From Heterotrichella gracilis (taxonomy: Eukaryota; Sar; Xanthophyceae; Tribonematales; Xanthonemataceae), in contig JAULBX010001558.1 in NCBI GenBank assembly GCA_032358255.1, forward strand, positions 62,001 through 126,000: a stretch of DNA of 64,000 bases, in the 5' to 3' direction. Position numbers and translations under genes: made by a program. Shown in pieces: positions 62,501-64,000 of the stretch (positions within the stretch are counted from its first letter, which is position 1; each line of letters opens with the position of its first letter). The notes beneath the pieces are model-generated. The model was given only the letters and a program-made list of their open reading frames with translations, ran no database searches and had not been told where the DNA came from.

Positions 62501-63449
62501 GGGCGGTGGCAAGGCTCACCGCCAAAAAGGTGGGTGGTGGTGGTAGTGGGTGGGCGGGGGTGGCGGGTGGGTGGGGGAATTGGTTCTGATTGTGGTGTGT
62601 TTTGGCGTTGCACGCCCCTTGGAAGATGGGTAGTGGCGAGTGCCGGGAAGGGCATCTGCCGCCCAAGCACCCCCGCATTTCAGCTGCATGGGGGCGCACG
62701 TGCAGGGTCGGTGCCCTTGAGAATGGTGCAAATGGCCACGCATGATCTGCCCACGGCGTGCACATAACCCTAAACACTAAACACTAAACACTAAACCCTA
62801 AACATGTGTCCTCCCCGCCCACGCGCGTTGGTGCCCAAGCTAATGTACCCATCACAGCCCTGGGCGCCACCTGATCCCGCTACCTCTTTCACACACCCGC
62901 AGGCATCCACTCGTGCCGCCACCCTTGCCTGGCTTGAGCGCACCGCCACCACTAAGGAGCCGGACGCGCTGGCGCTGCACTCGCACACGCAGCTGCTGCC
63001 GCTGGTCATGGAGGTGAGTTGTGTTTGGGCCCTGCTCAGGGCTTGGCAAAACTGTGACGGGTCTATTTCTGGAAGGTGGATGGGTCCCTCCAGTCCCTCG
63101 TTTTTCTATCTCGATTGTTGGTTGAGAATCACACGGATACGATGGCCACACCAATGCGTTGGTGGTCTGTGTGGTGCGAGGAGGATGGTTGGACGTGATG
63201 AATACGTAATTGATGACCTGTTGCCTGGCGTGTGCGCAGGTGCGGGAGTCAGCGGGAGAGGGCGCCATACTGGCTGCCTCCTCCTCCTCCCAGAGGGCTG
63301 CTGCCGCCTCAAGGAGAGGGGAGGAGGTACGGCGCCTGTTTGTGCGGGCCATTCGCGCGCTGGCCACCGCGCCGGCCAACCGCGCTCCCATCCTTGACTC
63401 TGGTGCGCTTGAGCCGCTGCTGGAGGTGCTGACGGATGGGGATGCGCAG
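56580..63449 (+). CDS. NSMAF: NSMAF/FAN-type BEACH-domain protein with ARM-like extension (3' end outside window)
   Basis: Exons 56580-56689, 56769-56876, 57047-57155, 57672-57818, 58775-59072 (with the N gap), 59438-59581, 59922-60124, 60436-60593, 60810-61055, 61338-61539, 61888-62020, 62392-62529, 62903-63013 and 63240-63449. With a zero-length gap the frame stays open for 739 codons. The start ([16 protein letters not shown]) matches human NSMAF. A PH/GRAM-like part follows ([20 protein letters not shown], then [15 protein letters not shown] and [19 protein letters not shown]). Then the BEACH domain: [82 protein letters not shown]-like KELIPEFY, and [11 protein letters not shown]. After BEACH, where animal NSMAF turns to WD40 repeats, an ARM-like segment appears ([19 protein letters not shown]). 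BEACH proteins act in membrane traffic and lysosome or signalling scaffolds. WD40 repeats may follow outside the window. Confidence 0.9.
57555..57702 (+). repeat. Exon echo before NSMAF exon 4
   Basis: CGCAGGGCCAAGTCGAATTC, then CACCTCTCCCTT at about 57561-57592, copies the true exon start CGCAGGGCCAGTTTGAGTTC, then CACTTCTCCCTT at 57668-57699. The acceptor is preserved and the frame remains open for a short way. Confidence 0.85.
57740..58190 (+). repeat. Triple tandem echo after NSMAF exon 4
   Basis: The exon segment at 57750-57818 (TGGGCCAGCTGGAGGGGGAC, then CGACACCTGGCGGAGCTGGT) and about 115 bases of the following intron repeat at about 57923-58040 and again at about 58112-58190. In the last copy the segment is much altered (GATATCTGCTGGACCAGGTC). 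The period is about 180 bases. Copies two and three lack a usable acceptor. Confidence 0.9.
58375..58995 (+). repeat. Triple tandem copy of NSMAF exon 5 start, near-identical
   Basis: GAGAACGAGACCTTCAACCT and about 110 following bases occur at 58381-58490 and 58579-58688, almost identical over about 200 bases including intron. The third, functional copy starts at 58775 and is interrupted by N at 58795. The first two end CTGTGCACCCTAAACCG and have no donor; only the third continues into coding sequence (CTGTGCAGCCAGCCTGGGCG). All three have an acceptor-like CCTAG. Confidence 0.95.
58795..58894. other. Assembly gap of 100 N inside an echo array
   Basis: Exactly 100 N, the conventional size for an unknown gap. 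The left flank ends GAGAACGAGAC and the right begins CTTCAACTTGGCC. Joined directly they restore the exon (GAGACCTTCAAC) seen in the two upstream copies, in frame. Confidence 0.95.
59045..59205 (+). repeat. Triple echo of NSMAF exon 5 end
   Basis: GAGGCCTACCCGCTGGACAA, then GGTGGGGCA at 59052-59080, is repeated at about 59115-59142 (GGGCGTACACGCTGGACAAG, GTGAGGCAT) and 59176-59204 (GAGGCGTATCCGCTGGTCAA, GGTGAGGCA). The donor is retained in every copy. The period is about 60 bases. Confidence 0.9.
59550..59705 (+). repeat. Echo of NSMAF exon 6 end
   Basis: GGGGCGGAGCAGGCGCTGCG followed by CACGCTCAGACAGGTGGG at 59549-59586 is copied at about 59669-59704 as GGGGCGGAACAGGCGCTGCG followed by CACGCTCAGACAAGTGGG. 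The donor GT is shifted by the AAGT change. Confidence 0.9.
60375..60450 (+). repeat. Echo of NSMAF exon 8 start
   Basis: CTTGCAGGGACCTGTCCAAA at about 60376-60395 parallels the true CTCGCAGGGACCTATCCAAG at 60429-60448. The acceptor is preserved. The space between is filled by CCCTAAACCCTAAACCCTAA. Confidence 0.85.
60738..60850 (+). repeat. Decayed echo of NSMAF exon 9 start
   Basis: AGTACTTCACCCCGGTTGCT, then CTACATCCTCGCC at about 60743-60785, is a weak parallel of CATTACTCCACCCCTGGCTA, then CTACTTCCTCATG in the true exon at 60816-60853. This is an old, strongly diverged copy. Confidence 0.55.
61985..62098 (+). repeat. Echo of NSMAF exon 11 end
   Basis: CTGTTCACGCACAAGCACCC, then AAAGCGGGGCAGCACCTC at about 61979-62016, is echoed at about 62060-62098 by CGGTTGACGCGCAAGCACCC, then TGCGCGCGGCAGCATTCG. 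The donor is lost. Confidence 0.85.
62244..62430 (+). repeat. Echo of NSMAF exon 12 start
   Basis: GCAGGTCATCTCCTGTTTCG, then GCTGTGCGCAGCCAAG at about 62245-62280, copies ACAGGTCATCTCCTGCTTTG, then GGCTGCGCACCGTCAAG at 62388-62424. The acceptor survives, so cryptic splicing is possible. Confidence 0.9.
62764..62806. repeat. Telomere-like short array in NSMAF intron
   Basis: ACCCTAAACACTAAACACTA continues as AACACTAAACCCTAAAC. These are degenerate copies of the plant telomere unit CCCTAAA. Similar short arrays lie at 60395-60416, 33537-33575, 28605-28616, 27700-27713 and 15125-15140. Confidence 0.85.
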
Positions 63450-63635
63450 GTGGGTTGGTGTGTTGGAGGTGTAAGGGGCAGCGAGTGCTGTATCAAAAAT
63501 CTGCCTGCAATATTTGTGAAATTACTATATATATTTAAATATTATGGGTTATTGTTACACTGCGCGCCCATCCTTGACTCTGGTGCGCTTGAGCCGCTGC
63601 TGGAGGTGCTGCCGGAGGGGGATGCGCAGGTGGGG
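63378..63635 (+). repeat. Echo of the ARM-like exon end
   Basis: GCTCCCATCCTTGACTCTGG and about 65 following bases at 63383-63450 are repeated at 63565-63632 with two or three changes. The donor CGCAGGTGGG is kept and the frame is open. No acceptor directly precedes the copy, so I class it as an intronic echo, but it could be a nascent extra repeat. Confidence 0.85.
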
Positions 63636-64000
63636 GAGAGGGGTGGTGTGCAGGGTGATGGGGTTTTAAGGTCAGCGAGACAAAGTGGAAATTGTTGATG
63701 GTGTACCACTAGAATGGAATATGTGCATCAATTGTTGATGATGTACCACTAGTGTGTTTTGAAAAGCGAGAGGTGGTTAGGGTTTGGGCAGGTGGTAGCC
63801 CCCTCATTTCTCCAGAGGTATACCATGTATGTATGGGTCTAATCTTGCGCACCTAATGCCCTTTGATATGAACCTTTGTCGGGAATGATTGGGTAGCACG
63901 AAAGAGCGGTAATCGGCACGATTGGTTGGCCACCATCTGCCACACTGGGAACTGTGTCAAAGAAGCCTTGGCTCTGGGACTGGGTTGAGGCATACCCAGG

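Noticed and set aside
63565-63632. Second ARM-like segment considered as the next exon of the BEACH gene
   Set aside because: It nearly duplicates 63383-63450 and has no acceptor directly in front. Treated as an echo.

Overview
This window is nuclear DNA of a eukaryote, most probably a green alga (chlorophyte). Its genes are split into many short GC-rich exons with GT-AG introns. TGTAA motifs lie a plausible distance after some stop codons, as in green-algal poly(A) signals. The closest remembered relatives are plant-type (a SYP1-class syntaxin) together with genes of ciliated eukaryotes (alpha-tubulin acetyltransferase). Introns and spacers are full of plant-type telomere-like CCCTAAA/TTTAGGG strings. 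The species cannot be named from the sequence alone.

Layout, left to right: the 3' part of an ATE1 arginyltransferase (+); a four-CBS-domain protein (+); a SYP1-type plasma-membrane Qa-SNARE (-) divergent from a tail-anchored ankyrin protein (+); a tandem segmental duplication (about 17.5-25.2 kb) holding two diverged copies of an unrecognised gene (-), the left copy carrying an AT-rich insert of organellar appearance; a small membrane protein (+); an omega-amidase/NIT2-type nitrilase (+); alpha-tubulin N-acetyltransferase (-) divergent from a novel secreted or membrane protein (+); a long coiled-coil protein (-); a small two-membrane-segment protein (-); a Ser/Pro-rich protein with four SRIP (SxIP-type) motifs (+); a TMEM230-like membrane protein (-); and an NSMAF/FAN-type BEACH protein (+) that runs off the right end. 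For most genes exon phases were followed from exon to exon and the reading frame closes, which supports the models.

The most unusual property is not a single gene. In nearly every multi-exon gene, introns next to exons carry decayed partial copies of that exon, usually including its splice junction, with stops, frameshifts or lost splice sites. I call these exon echoes. They recur at more than 20 places and range from near-identical to barely recognisable, so this genome appears to make, and then let decay, short tandem duplications across exon-intron junctions. An assembly gap of exactly 100 N lies inside one such echo array.

The genes do not form an operon or pathway. Several concern the cytoskeleton, cilia or membrane traffic (tubulin acetyltransferase, SxIP protein, coiled-coil protein, syntaxin, TMEM230-like, BEACH), which suggests a flagellated cell but no functional cluster.
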